Assembly: GCF_036053395.1 (NCBI RefSeq)
Contig: NZ_CP107942.1
Coordinates: forward strand, 6,528,501 to 6,592,500
Reading direction: 5' to 3'
Source of the DNA: Actinoplanes sp. NBC_00393
GTDB lineage: Bacteria; Actinomycetota; Actinomycetes; Mycobacteriales; Micromonosporaceae
DNA length: 64,000 nt
Positions 1 to 7,802 of the stretch are shown one piece after another. The position numbers were made by a program, and so were the translations under genes. Position 1 is the stretch's first letter. Each line of letters opens with the position of its first letter. The notes under the pieces were generated by a model. The model searched no databases. It had not been told where the DNA came from and was given only the letters and a program-made list of their open reading frames with translations.

Positions 1-669
1 CACCCCGAGCATCCGGGAGGTGCGCTCGGCCGCGGGCGCCGGGTCGGCCGCCACCGCGTGATAGCGGAGCAGGCCGAGTGCGGCGATGCCGTGGGTCCGG
101 GCCTGCTGCCAGGCCCGGGCCGAACTTGTGGCGATCAGGCGCGGTGCTTCGGCGTACAGCTGAGTCAGAAGATCGTCGGCTATCACCCGCAGCGCGGCTG
201 CCTGCGGTGACCGGCCGATCGATCGCGCATGGTCCAGCTGCGCGGCCGGGTCGCTCCAGCGACTCTCGTCGCCGATCAGAAGATCAAGATCCGGGATCGG
301 TACGCCCAGATAGTCGCGAAGATGCCGCAGGTACCGCCCCGGCCCGGCCGCCGACATCATCTCCAGCGGCGCGTCGAAACCGTGGAACGCGAGCTGCTCC
401 TCCGGCGGCAACCCGGCATTGTGGGCCCGCATCCACTCGACGAGTCCCCGGGGGCCGTCCCCGGTCTCCGCCGCGCCGCGCACGTAGTCGTCGACGGCGA
501 GCCCGGCGACCCGGTCGAACTCGAGCGCGATCGAGCGGAAGCCGTGCCCGGCGAGGAGCTGGAAGATCTCTTTGCTCAGGCGGGCGAAGGCGGGTTCGCC
601 GTGCGTGGGCTCGCCCAGGGCCAGAAGTTGCGGATCACGCGATCCGACGAGGGAAAGCAACTGCTCCAT
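1..669 (-). CDS. Erythromycin esterase family protein (3' end cut by window edge)
   Basis: The reading frame is open on the minus strand from ATG at 669 to the window edge, giving 223 residues with no stop. Near the N-terminus it reads LALGEPTHGEPAFARLSKEI, then FRSIALEFDRVAGLAVDDYV and later FHGFDAP. These are hallmarks of the erythromycin esterase/EreA-like superfamily (PF05139): conserved E-P-T-H-G and the F-x-G-F-D segment. Characterised Ere enzymes hydrolyse the macrolactone ring, but most chromosomal homologues have unknown substrates. Full-length relatives are about 400 residues, so roughly half is outside the window. A GTG four codons upstream is an alternative start. It is divergent from the MerR-type gene at 734 with a 64-bp gap, so that regulator probably controls it. 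Confidence 0.8.
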   Translation of the reverse strand, partial: MEQLLSLVGSRDPQLLALGEPTHGEPAFARLSKEIFQLLAGHGFRSIALEFDRVAGLAVDDYVRGAAETGDGPRGLVEWMRAHNAGLPPEEQLAFHGFDAPLEMMSAAGPGRYLRHLRDYLGVPIPDLDLLIGDESRWSDPAAQLDHARSIGRSPQAAALRVIADDLLTQLYAEAPRLIATSSARAWQQARTHGIAALGLLRYHAVAADPAPAAERTSRMLGV

Positions 670-733
670 GGCCTTCACCGTATCGTTGAACTTGTTGTTG
701 AGGGTCACGGCCGCCGGAGCGCAGAATGGTCCG

Positions 734-1483
734 GTGAACCCTCAAACAGCGGTGCACCGGCCGGTGGATCTGGCCCGGCTGCACGGCCTGTCCACCCAGG
801 CGATCCGCAACTACGAGCGGGACGGGGTGCTGCCCGCCGCGCAGCGCACCGCGAGCGGCTACCGGGTCTACACCGACCAGCACGTGGCCGCGCTGAGCGC
901 CTATCTCGCTCTGGTTCAGGGGTACGGCTACCGCACGGCCGGTGTCGTGATGCGGGCCGTCGGCCGGGATGATCCGGAGTCCGCGTTCGCCGCCGTCGAC
1001 GCCGCACACGTTCAACTACAGCGGGACCGGGAGACGCTGGCAACTGTCGCGTCGGCGGTCACCGTCCTGGCCTCGGCGCCGCCGGCCCGGCCCGGGGACC
1101 GATCGCTTCCGGTCGGGGCGGTCGCCCACCGGCTCGCCGTCACCCCGGCGACGCTGCGTAAATGGGAGCGGGCCGGAATTCTGGTGCCGGCCCGGGACCG
1201 GGCGACCCACTACCGGGTCTACTCGCCCGACGACGTCCGTGACGCCGAGCTGGCGCATCTGCTGCGGCGCGGCGGCTACCGGCTGGACCATATCGCCGCG
1301 GTCCTTCGCCAGGTCCGCGACGCCGGCGACCCGGAAGCCCTGGCCGGCTCGCTCGCCGGCTGGCAGGAGCGGGTCACCGCCCGCGGCCGCGCCATGCTGA
1401 CCGGATCCGCCCGCCTCGCCGACTACCTCGATCTGCTGGACAGTGCCGGGGCAGACGTACGCCGCCCCGCCCGTGGGGGTTGA
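734..1483 (+). CDS. Tandem MerR-type transcriptional regulator (TioE-like)
   Basis: A 249-residue protein with two complete MerR-type winged helix-turn-helix regions in one chain. The first spans about residues 10-75 (DLARLHGLSTQAIRNYERDG followed by GYRVYT). The second spans about 125-195 (AVAHRLAVTPATLRKWERAG followed by HYRVYS). Ordinary MerR regulators carry one such domain and dimerise through a C-terminal helix; here the two copies could read both half-sites of an operator from one polypeptide. The GTG at 734 is chosen because the frame upstream is unconserved and overlaps the divergent esterase gene; GTG at 752 is an alternative. No ligand-binding domain is evident after the second HTH. 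Divergent arrangement with the esterase-like gene suggests local control. Family assignment is good; the inducer is unknown. Confidence 0.8.
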   Translation: MNPQTAVHRPVDLARLHGLSTQAIRNYERDGVLPAAQRTASGYRVYTDQHVAALSAYLALVQGYGYRTAGVVMRAVGRDDPESAFAAVDAAHVQLQRDRETLATVASAVTVLASAPPARPGDRSLPVGAVAHRLAVTPATLRKWERAGILVPARDRATHYRVYSPDDVRDAELAHLLRRGGYRLDHIAAVLRQVRDAGDPEALAGSLAGWQERVTARGRAMLTGSARLADYLDLLDSAGADVRRPARGG

Positions 1484-1507
1484 CGGGCGGGGCGGCGGCC
1501 TACTGGA

Positions 1508-1924
1508 TCAGCGCGGGAAGTCGCGGTAACTACCGGTGTAGTAATCCCCGACCTGCTCGCGGTACTCCGGTGTCTCGAAGGTGTCCTTGTCGTACTCCGG
1601 AGAACTCTTGATCTGATCCTTCGTACGGTCGACGTAGACCTTGCGTTCGTCATGGTCGACGGTCTGCACCGTGCCGGCCGGCAGGAGAACCTTCCGCCCG
1701 AAGATCCACGGTCCGGTGTCGACCACCAGGAAAGCGTCACCGACGTCGTAGCTGGCCTGGTCGATCGAACCGATGTGCCCATCGGTCGCCTCGACCTTGT
1801 ATCCGACCAGGTCCACGCCGGTCCGCCCGCCTTCTTCGACGCTGTCCGCCGCGGCCGGGTCATACGTTCCGGCCAGGCTCGACGGGTCACGCCAGGACCA
1901 CGGGGTGAACGGCGTAGGTTGCAT
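1508..1924 (-). CDS. PRC-barrel domain protein
   Basis: A 138-residue soluble protein. The middle (about residues 25-95) reads as a PRC-barrel: GYKVEATDGHIGSIDQASYD followed by FLVVDTGPWIFGRKVLLPAG and a V-x-V-D-R segment, as in the family shared by photosynthetic reaction-centre H subunits and RimM. Actinobacterial stand-alone PRC-barrel proteins are often stress induced, but their partners are mostly unknown. The ATG at 1924 is chosen because a strong GAGGAGG lies seven bases upstream; an extra 12-residue extension would lack one. The C-terminus is charged and Tyr-rich (EYREQVGDYYTGSYRDFPR). It is convergent with the MerR gene, 24 bp away, and stands alone. Confidence 0.75.
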   Translation of the reverse strand: MQPTPFTPWSWRDPSSLAGTYDPAAADSVEEGGRTGVDLVGYKVEATDGHIGSIDQASYDVGDAFLVVDTGPWIFGRKVLLPAGTVQTVDHDERKVYVDRTKDQIKSSPEYDKDTFETPEYREQVGDYYTGSYRDFPR

Positions 1925-1991
1925 CACGGCCTCCTCAAATCGATGAATTTGCCGCTGCACGATCCGTACCCGCCAGCCCCGGGAGCAAAAC

Positions 1992-3542
1992 TCAGGAGGC
2001 GTACGTCTCCAGCTCGGCGATCTTCGGAGTGCTCGACGAGCTGGTCACCTTGAGCGTGAGCTTGGTGAGCGAGGTGGCCGGGAAGGTGATCACCCCGGCG
2101 CCGGTGCCGGTCTTCAGGATCGCGCCGGTGGTGCCGTTGAGGATCTGGTAGGAGCCGGTCGAGGCGCCGGCCGCCGCAATGACGTTGACCTTCGCGACGG
2201 TGGTGGCGGAGCTCCACTTGATCGAGACTTCGCCGGTGGCGCCGTTCGGCGACCAGAACGTGCTCGTCTTGCCGTCCTTGACGTTGCCGTAGCTGGTGCC
2301 GCCGGCCTTGCTCGAGCCGTCCGCGCCGGCGCCGATGCTGAGGTTGGCGCCGGTCGGCTGGCTCGGGGCCACTGTGGGGCTCGCTGTCGGGGCGGTGGTC
2401 GGCGCGGCGGTCGGGGCCGCGGTCGGGGCTGCGGTCGCCGAGCAGGTGCCGGTGGATACCTTCAGGCCCTTGTTCGCGCCCGCGGTCTGGCTCACGATGC
2501 TCGGCACGCAGGACGCGTTGTCCAGGGCGAACGAGTACGGCACGCTGACCGTCGTGGTCGAGGTCAGGTTCGGCCCGGCCGGCTTATTGTCGGTGCCCGG
2601 CGCCGACCAGGTCACGTTGTCCAGGACGTTCCCGGAGACCTGCCAGAAGCCGGCGGCATCGGTGTAGAAGGTGCCCAGGACGTCCTTCGAGTCCTCGAAG
2701 TAGTTGTTGTCCACCTTGGCCTTCGCGCCGGCCCGCGAGTTGATGCCCGACTCGTTCAGGTTCAGGTAGTGGTTGTTGTAGATGTGCGCGACACCGCCGC
2801 GCAGCAACGGCGTACGCGAATCGATGTTCTCGTATTTGTTGTGGTGGTACGTGATGAAGCTGTTGCCGGTGTCCGTCTCGCTCGACCCGACCAGTCCGCC
2901 CCGGCCCGAGTTGCGCAGGACGCTGTAGGACAACGTCACGTACTGAACGTCGTCCTTCATGTCGAACAGGCCGTCGAAGCCCTCCGACTCACCGCCGGAG
3001 GCCTCCAGGGTGACGTGGTCGACCCACACGTTGCGGACCGTGCTCTCCATGCCGATCGCGTCACCGCCGTTCGAGGTCGGCGAACCCGACTTCTTCACGT
3101 TCTTCACGGTCACGTTCTGGATGATGATGTTGCTCGAGTCGCGGATGTGGATGCCCAGCTGGTCGAAGACCGCGCCGCTACCGACACCGACGATCGTGAC
3201 GTTGCTGATGCCCTTCAGCTCGATCAGGCCGGCCGCGGTGTTGCAGCTGTCACCGGAGACCTTGGCCGTGTTGCCGTGGTTGATCGTGCCCTGCACCTCG
3301 ATGGTGATCGGGGTGTCGGTCGCCGCCCGGCCGCACAGGGCCGCGTGGATCTCGGTGCCGGTGGTGGCCCGGACCGTGGCTCCGCCGGCGCCGCCGGTCG
3401 TGCCGCCGTTGGCGCTCGCGAAGCCGGTGGCCGGGCTGGTCGCCGCCGACGCGTCGTGCTGGGGCAGGCCGAAGGCGATGGCTCCGGCCACGCCGGCCAC
3501 ACCGGCTACCGCGGAAAGTCGCAGCGCGACTGATCTCTTCAT
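1992..3542 (-). CDS. Secreted pectate lyase (PL1) with C-terminal discoidin-like module
   Basis: A 516-residue exoenzyme predicted to cleave polygalacturonate by beta-elimination. Residues 1-33 form a Sec signal peptide (MKRSVALRLSAVAGVAGVAG, then an ASA-like cleavage site). The catalytic right-handed beta-helix runs to about 370, with VWVDHVTLEASGG, the calcium-binding type segment GFDGLFDMKDD and SRTPLLRGG (about 240-250), which carries the R-x-P-x-x-R catalytic pattern of PL1. A Thr/Ala/Pro linker (repeated TAAP) at about 372-398 leads to a C-terminal F5/8 type C (CBM32-like) module ending PKIAELETYAS. The start has an AGGAAACAGG ribosome site upstream. The two genes transcribed behind it in the same direction encode 2-keto-3-deoxygluconate use, the end of pectin catabolism, which supports the assignment. 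Confidence 0.9.
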   Translation of the reverse strand: MKRSVALRLSAVAGVAGVAGAIAFGLPQHDASAATSPATGFASANGGTTGGAGGATVRATTGTEIHAALCGRAATDTPITIEVQGTINHGNTAKVSGDSCNTAAGLIELKGISNVTIVGVGSGAVFDQLGIHIRDSSNIIIQNVTVKNVKKSGSPTSNGGDAIGMESTVRNVWVDHVTLEASGGESEGFDGLFDMKDDVQYVTLSYSVLRNSGRGGLVGSSETDTGNSFITYHHNKYENIDSRTPLLRGGVAHIYNNHYLNLNESGINSRAGAKAKVDNNYFEDSKDVLGTFYTDAAGFWQVSGNVLDNVTWSAPGTDNKPAGPNLTSTTTVSVPYSFALDNASCVPSIVSQTAGANKGLKVSTGTCSATAAPTAAPTAAPTTAPTASPTVAPSQPTGANLSIGAGADGSSKAGGTSYGNVKDGKTSTFWSPNGATGEVSIKWSSATTVAKVNVIAAAGASTGSYQILNGTTGAILKTGTGAGVITFPATSLTKLTLKVTSSSSTPKIAELETYAS

Positions 3543-3637
3543 CTGGCTACACCTGTTTCCTGGGGGATGGGGCGTATCAGAGGTGTGCCGCGACGCAAGA
3601 TCGGTTGTCCGGGAGCGGTGTGACCGTCGTCACATTG

Positions 3638-4567
3638 CTAGCGGTTGATGTCGCCGCCCGAGAGAGCGGCCAGGTCAGCCCTGGTCGGGAGGCCCTCGCA
3701 GTCGCCGGGAACGGTCACCGCGAACGCGCCGGCCGCGATCGCCGTCCGCAGCCGCTGCTCCGGGCCGGCGCCGGCCTGCCGGTCCGCCAGATAGCCGGCC
3801 ACGAAGGCGTCACCGGCGCCGACCGGGTCGACCGCGGTCACCGGGAGGGCGGGCAATTCGAACCGGACGCCGCCGATCAGCGCCACGCATCCCCGCGCCC
3901 CGTCCTTGACGATCACCTCCGCCGGGCCGAGCTTCGCCAAACCCTCCACCGGGTCCGGAGAGTCGACGAAGATGGCCGCCTCGTCCGGGCCGGCGAAGAC
4001 CACGTCGGCGCGGGCCACGAGATCGCGCAGCACCGGGGCCGCCTCGAACCGCGACCAGAGCTTGCTGCGGTAGTTGACATCCACCGAAACCGGCACCCCG
4101 GCCGCCCGGGCCGCGTCCACCGCGTGGAAGACGGCGGCGCGGGCCGAAGCGCTGAGCGCGGTGGTGATGCCGGTGACGTGCACGATCCCGGCCGCCTCGA
4201 TCTCGGCGACCGGCACGTCCGCCGCGTTGAGACGGGAACCGGCACTGCCGGAACGGTGGTAGTCGGCGTGGATGAACTGGCCGGACCGCTGGAACCGGAT
4301 CATCAGGCCGGTGAAGGCGTCGTCCGGGATCGCGATCGTGCGTACCCCGAAGGAGCGCAACCGGGAAGCGACGAGCGCCCCCGTGGCATCCGGGCCGATC
4401 CGGCCCAGCCAGGTGGCGTCGCCGCCCAGGCGCGCCACGCCGATGGCCACGTTGCTCTCCGCGCCGGCTACGCCGAGGGTGAAGGCGCGGGCGCTCTCCA
4501 GGGTGCCGATCCCGTCAGCGACGAAGATCCCCATCGACTCGCCGAGGGCGAAAATCGGTCCGCTCAT
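3638..4567 (-). CDS. kdgK: 2-keto-3-deoxygluconate kinase (PfkB family sugar kinase)
   Basis: A 309-residue ribokinase/PfkB-family kinase, predicted to phosphorylate 2-dehydro-3-deoxygluconate to KDPG in the cytoplasm. The N-terminal substrate lid region contains AGAESNVAIGVARLG. The C-terminal signature DPVGAGDAFVAGYL (about residue 250) carries the catalytic Asp and anion-hole Gly-Ala-Gly. SVDVNYRSKLWS, in the middle of the protein, is typical of KDG kinases. The ATG at 4567 overlaps the aldolase stop as ATGA, which decides the start and implies translational coupling. It is downstream of KDPG aldolase and next to pectate lyase. A fructokinase-type substrate is the main alternative, made unlikely by the neighbours. 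Confidence 0.85.
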   Translation of the reverse strand: MSGPIFALGESMGIFVADGIGTLESARAFTLGVAGAESNVAIGVARLGGDATWLGRIGPDATGALVASRLRSFGVRTIAIPDDAFTGLMIRFQRSGQFIHADYHRSGSAGSRLNAADVPVAEIEAAGIVHVTGITTALSASARAAVFHAVDAARAAGVPVSVDVNYRSKLWSRFEAAPVLRDLVARADVVFAGPDEAAIFVDSPDPVEGLAKLGPAEVIVKDGARGCVALIGGVRFELPALPVTAVDPVGAGDAFVAGYLADRQAGAGPEQRLRTAIAAGAFAVTVPGDCEGLPTRADLAALSGGDINR

Positions 4568-5202
4568 GATCGGGCGAAGGCGACCGCGTCGGCGGCGTGC
4601 CGGGCCCGGGTGGCGAGCGCCGTGAGGCTGCCGCCGGTGGCGGCGTCGCCGATCAGCGGGCCGCCGAGACCGACCGCGACCGCACCCGCGGAGATCCACT
4701 TCGAGATGTCGTCGAGGCCGACCCCGCCGGTCGGCATGATCCGGACCTGGGGCAGCGGACCGTGTAGATCCTTCAGGTAGCCCGGGCCGAGACCCCCGGC
4801 CGGGAAAAGCTTGACCAGCGGCGCGCCGGCGACATGGGCGGCGTAGACCTCGCTCGGCGTGAACGCGCCCGGGTAATGCGGCACGTCCACCCCGAAGGAG
4901 CCGCCGATCGGCGACACCAGGAAGGTGGCGCCCGCGTCGACGGCGGCCTTCGCATCGTCAGCGGTGAGCACGGTGCCGGCACCGACCACCACCGAGTCCG
5001 GAAGCATGCGGCGCAGGCCCGCGATCGCCTCGATCGCGCCGTGCGAGGTCAGGGTGACCTCCATGGCAGTGATGCCGGCGGCGACCAGGACTTCAGCCAC
5101 CGGGGCGAACCCGTCGGCGGTCGGGGCTCGGAGGATGGCGACGAGGCCGCTCTCGACGATGGCGGCGGAGACAGGATCGAGAGGCTTGTGTTGATCGGTC
5201 AC
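4564..5202 (-). CDS. eda: 2-keto-3-deoxy-6-phosphogluconate (KDPG) aldolase
   Basis: A 212-residue class I aldolase that splits KDPG to pyruvate and glyceraldehyde 3-phosphate. LVAILRAPTADGFAPVAEVL and AMEVTLTS carry the conserved Glu, and PLVKLFPAGGLGP carries the Schiff-base Lys (about 131) in the K-L-F-P-A signature. IMPTGGVGLDDISKWISAGA completes the phosphate-binding barrel end. GTG at 5202 is preferred because GAAGGGG lies directly upstream and a LacI-type palindrome (5221-5234) sits just before that; an upstream frame-open extension would run through the operator. First gene of the eda-kdgK pair, with an ATGA overlap to the kinase. The pair likely serves uronate catabolism from pectin. 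Confidence 0.88.
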   Translation of the reverse strand: MTDQHKPLDPVSAAIVESGLVAILRAPTADGFAPVAEVLVAAGITAMEVTLTSHGAIEAIAGLRRMLPDSVVVGAGTVLTADDAKAAVDAGATFLVSPIGGSFGVDVPHYPGAFTPSEVYAAHVAGAPLVKLFPAGGLGPGYLKDLHGPLPQVRIMPTGGVGLDDISKWISAGAVAVGLGGPLIGDAATGGSLTALATRARHAADAVAFARS

Positions 5203-5220
5203 CCCTTCGATCCTGCCCGA

Positions 5221-5234
5221 TGCAACCGTTTGCA
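5221..5234. promoter_or_regulatory. LacI-type operator candidate upstream of KDPG aldolase
   Basis: TGCAACCGTTTGCA has perfect 5-bp arms (TGCAA/TTGCA) around a CCGT centre, as expected for a LacI/GalR-family operator. It lies 18 bp before the aldolase GTG, immediately upstream of its ribosome site, where bound repressor would block transcription. The cognate regulator is not adjacent. The LacI-family gene at 35376 has a related AACCGTTT core in its own upstream region. Confidence 0.55.
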
Positions 5235-5240
5235 GTAAGC

Positions 5241-5436
5241 CCTCGGCCACCGCCGATCCTGAGCCTCGGCCACCGACCCGGCGGCCTCAGCCCTCGAGCA
5301 AGCGGCCTCAGCCGCCAACCCGGCGGCCTCAACCCTCGAGCAAGCGGCCTCAGCCGCCAACCCGGCGGCCTCAACCCTCGAGCAAGCGGCCTCAGCCACC
5401 AACCCGGCGGCCTCAACCCTCGAGCAAGCGGCCTCA
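5241..5436. repeat. 42-bp tandem intergenic repeat array, left part
   Basis: About four imperfect copies of a 42-bp unit (CCTCGAGCAAGCGGCCTCAG plus the rest of the unit, which contains GCCGCC-AACCC-GGCGGC, a 6-bp stem with 5-nt loop). The array continues after the insertion sequence at 6846-6887, so it was one array before the element arrived. It lies between the aldolase promoter and the stop of the membrane protein gene at 6888. Read from that gene, each unit resembles its last codons plus stop. Confidence 0.9.
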
Positions 5437-5584
5437 GAGGGTGGTTCGGTGGTCTTCGCGTTGATCTATGTGTTGGGTCCGGTTGGGGATCATTCCAGAG
5501 GTTTGTCATAGATGGTGATCACTCGAAGGATTGAAAGGTGAGCCTCGATCGCGACCGGGAGATCATGGCAGCGTTGCGCTGGTC

Positions 5585-6412
5585 ATGAGTGATCGACAGC
5601 GGTATCCGAGCGACGTGACCGACGCGCAGTGGGACCTGATCGGGCCGTTTTTGCAGGCGTGGCAGGCGAAACGCGTCTCGGTGACCGGCCAACAGGGCGG
5701 CGGCTACGAGTTGCGGGAAATCGTGAACGCGATCCTCTACCAGACCCGGACCGGCTGCCAGTGGGCCTATCTGCCGCACGACCTGCCGCCCAAATCGGCG
5801 ACGTACTACTACTTCGCGTTGTGGCGTGACGACGGTACTGACCAGGCGATCCATGACCTGCTGCGCTGTCAGGCGCGAGAGAAGGCCGGCCGCGCCGAGG
5901 ACCCGAGCGCCGTCGTGCTGGACACCCAGTCGCTGCGCGCCGCCAACCACGTCCCGGCGGCGACGACCGGTAAAGACGCCGGCAAGAAGGTCCCCGGCCG
6001 CAAACGAGGCCTGGCCGTCGACGCCCTTGGCCTGATCATCGCCGTGGTCGTGACCGCCGCGTCGATCAGCGACAACGTGCTCGGCATCAAGCTGCTCGAC
6101 AAGATCGCCGAACACACCCCCACGGTGACCCGAGCATGGGTCGACGCCGGGTTCCAGCAGGACTTCGCCCTGCACGGCGCGGTTCTGGGCGTCGACGTCG
6201 AGGTCGTCAAACGATCCGACACCACCGCCGGGTTCGTGCCGGTCAAGAAGCGGTGGATCGTCGAGCAGGTCAACGGCACGTTGATGCTGCACCGGCGGCT
6301 GACCCGCGAATACGAAAGCCGACCCGAGTCATCGGTGTCACGCACCCTCTGGGCCTCGATGGCCAACATCGTGCGCCGACTGACCGGCACCAGCACCCCG
6401 ACCTGGCGGTGA
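5585..6412 (+). CDS. IS5-family transposase
   Basis: A 275-residue transposase. The N-terminus YPSDVTDAQWDLIGPFL and TGCQWAYLPHDLPP are the typical IS5-family DUF4096-like helix-turn-helix region. The catalytic DDE triad is visible as VVLDTQSL (Asp about 112), RAWVDAGF (Asp about 186) and KRWIVEQVNG (Glu about 227), with the family's KRGLAVDALGL strand between. The ATG at 5585 is chosen because homologues begin MSDRxRYPSD; the frame is open further upstream. Flanked by element ends 148 bp upstream and 433 bp downstream. It has no frameshift, so the enzyme is probably active. Confidence 0.93.
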   Translation: MSDRQRYPSDVTDAQWDLIGPFLQAWQAKRVSVTGQQGGGYELREIVNAILYQTRTGCQWAYLPHDLPPKSATYYYFALWRDDGTDQAIHDLLRCQAREKAGRAEDPSAVVLDTQSLRAANHVPAATTGKDAGKKVPGRKRGLAVDALGLIIAVVVTAASISDNVLGIKLLDKIAEHTPTVTRAWVDAGFQQDFALHGAVLGVDVEVVKRSDTTAGFVPVKKRWIVEQVNGTLMLHRRLTREYESRPESSVSRTLWASMANIVRRLTGTSTPTWR

Positions 6413-6420
6413 ACCCGCCA

Positions 6421-6828
6421 ATGAACATCACCACGATCCTCGACCTGATCGCCATCCGCGAAGCCGCCGCCAACCAAACTGCCACCGGCCTGCGAGAACA
6501 GATCACCGCCCTGACCGCGCAACTCGCGCAGACCGACACCGAACTCGCCGACCTCGCCACGACCCGCACCACCCTGCAAGCACTCACCGCAGCCGAGTTC
6601 ACCGCCGAGGACCCGACCATCGCCAGCACGCCCTACCAGCAGATCCTGGCAGTCCTGCACGCCGCGCCCGCCGGCATGCGGGCCAAAGACATCTGCCTCG
6701 CCGTCGGCGTCGACCCCGCACCCAGCCACGTCGAAAGCGCCCGCGCCCGCCTCAAACGCATGGTCAGCCGCAACATCCTCACCGAAAACGAACCCGGAGT
6801 ATTTGCCCTACCCGAGAAACGGACCTAA
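6421..6828 (+). CDS. IS accessory protein: coiled coil plus winged helix
   Basis: A 135-residue protein starting 8 bp after the transposase stop and ending 17 bp before the right terminus of the element, so it belongs to the IS. Residues 1-60 form an Ala/Leu/Thr-rich heptad helix (REQITALTAQLAQTDTELAD). Residues 75-130 look like a winged helix (YQQILAVLHAAPAGMRAKDI, then ARLKRMVSRNIL). Similar small proteins accompany IS5-type transposases in other actinomycetes, but I know of no assigned function. It could bind element ends or regulate transposition. Intact and spaced like a translationally coupled gene. Confidence 0.75.
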   Translation: MNITTILDLIAIREAAANQTATGLREQITALTAQLAQTDTELADLATTRTTLQALTAAEFTAEDPTIASTPYQQILAVLHAAPAGMRAKDICLAVGVDPAPSHVESARARLKRMVSRNILTENEPGVFALPEKRT

Positions 6829-6845
6829 GCCCTCAAACCGGCCTC

Positions 6846-6887
6846 TCAGCCACCAACCAGGCGGCCTCAACCCTCGAGCAAGCGGCC
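6846..6887. repeat. 42-bp repeat array, right part after the insertion sequence
   Basis: Begins with the duplicated TCA and completes the interrupted unit, then contains one further unit. The next copy merges into the 3' end of the gene at 6888: its stop (TCA on the plus strand) lies in the same GCGGCCTCAGCCACC context as the repeat. Confidence 0.85.
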
Positions 6888-7751
6888 TCAGCCACCGACC
6901 AGGCGGCCGATCGTCTGGAAGATGTCGGCGTAGAACGTGCCGCCGATGCTGCGGAACAGCTGGAACGGCTTGTCCGGGCTGCCGAAGAACGGCCGCAGCG
7001 TCCAGGCGAGCTGGGTGCCCACGAACCCGAAGAGCAGAATCCAGATGTAGAGCAGCGTCATGCTGGCCGGACGCTCACCAGCCGGCAGTTCCTCCGGCCG
7101 GCCGCCGACGTCGGAGAGCCGCTTGACCGGGGCCGGCGCCGGTGCCGTGAGGACGGCGCCGTTCTCCTTGCCCTTCTCCGGAGCAGCCGTCGTCGCGTCG
7201 GCCGGCAGCTCGACCGCCGGCGGCAGGGTCAGCGCCCGGCGGGCGACCTTCACCTGGTGCTCGTTGAGCGCCGTCATACCGGCCGTCAGGAAGCGCAAGC
7301 CGACCACCGCGGTGAGCACCAGAATCGCCACGTTCAGCAGTTTGAAGAACGAGTAGCTCTGCGCCGTGATCAGGAAGAACAGGCTGATCGGGGCGAACGC
7401 CAGGGTCAGCACCGCGGTCACGGTGATCGTCACCATGATCAGTGTGAGCGCCTGGAGCACCGACAGTTTCGCGCCGAAGACCAAATTGAACAGATAGAGC
7501 GTCGGCAGGCAGATGGCGAGGGTGGCGAGGAACAGCAGCGGCAGCTTGATGAACGACGAGACGGCCTGCAGCGCGCTGTTCGACGCACCGAGGACCGCAC
7601 CGTAGAGCGCGAGGCTGAGAGCCGAACTGACCAGCATCTGGCCGGTCAACTGTTTGAGATCCCGCTCTTCGATGATCTGCCGCCAGATTCCGTTGCGATC
7701 GCGCAGCAGGCGCTCGATCACGAGAAGGCTGTTCCCGGGCGGGTTCGCCAT
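6888..7751 (-). CDS. Multi-pass membrane protein of unknown function (Yip1-like topology)
   Basis: A 287-residue integral membrane protein. After a charged N-terminus (VIERLLRDRNGIWRQIIEER) come four hydrophobic spans between about 38 and 165, including LPLLFLATLAICLPTLYLFN, which resembles proteins labelled actin-binding WH2 or Yip1-like in cyanobacteria. An Ala/Pro/Lys-rich cytoplasmic linker follows, and a last span near 228-252 (TLLYIWILLFGFVGTQLAW). The ATG at 7751 has GGAGG six bases upstream. Divergent from the DUF1707 gene at 7803 with a 51-bp gap, so they share a promoter region. I do not recognise a function; a role in membrane organisation is only suggested by similarity. Confidence 0.6.
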   Translation of the reverse strand: MANPPGNSLLVIERLLRDRNGIWRQIIEERDLKQLTGQMLVSSALSLALYGAVLGASNSALQAVSSFIKLPLLFLATLAICLPTLYLFNLVFGAKLSVLQALTLIMVTITVTAVLTLAFAPISLFFLITAQSYSFFKLLNVAILVLTAVVGLRFLTAGMTALNEHQVKVARRALTLPPAVELPADATTAAPEKGKENGAVLTAPAPAPVKRLSDVGGRPEELPAGERPASMTLLYIWILLFGFVGTQLAWTLRPFFGSPDKPFQLFRSIGGTFYADIFQTIGRLVGG

Positions 7752-7802
7752 CTTGACCTCCGAGGTGGTGGGGGAAAAGGCCGCGGAGGTTACCCTGGCG
7801 CC

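Larger units (their letters stand above)
5437..6845 (+). mobile_element. Complete IS5-family insertion sequence (1409 bp)
   Basis: The left end GAGGGTGGTTCGGTGG and the reverse complement of the right end, GAGGCCGGTTTGAGGG, form imperfect terminal inverted repeats. The element is flanked by TCA at 5434-5436 and TCA at 6846-6848. Removing it with one TCA restores an intact copy of the 42-bp repeat unit, which confirms both boundaries. It carries an intact DDE transposase and a second small ORF. GAG-ended repeats and a T-N-A 3-bp duplication fit the IS1031-type group of the IS5 family; the subgroup is inference. Both genes are intact, so insertion may be recent. Confidence 0.88.

Noticed and set aside
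3605..4780. Plus-strand frame opposite the KDG kinase gene
   Set aside because: Shadow frame lacking motifs, while the minus strand has the PfkB signatures.
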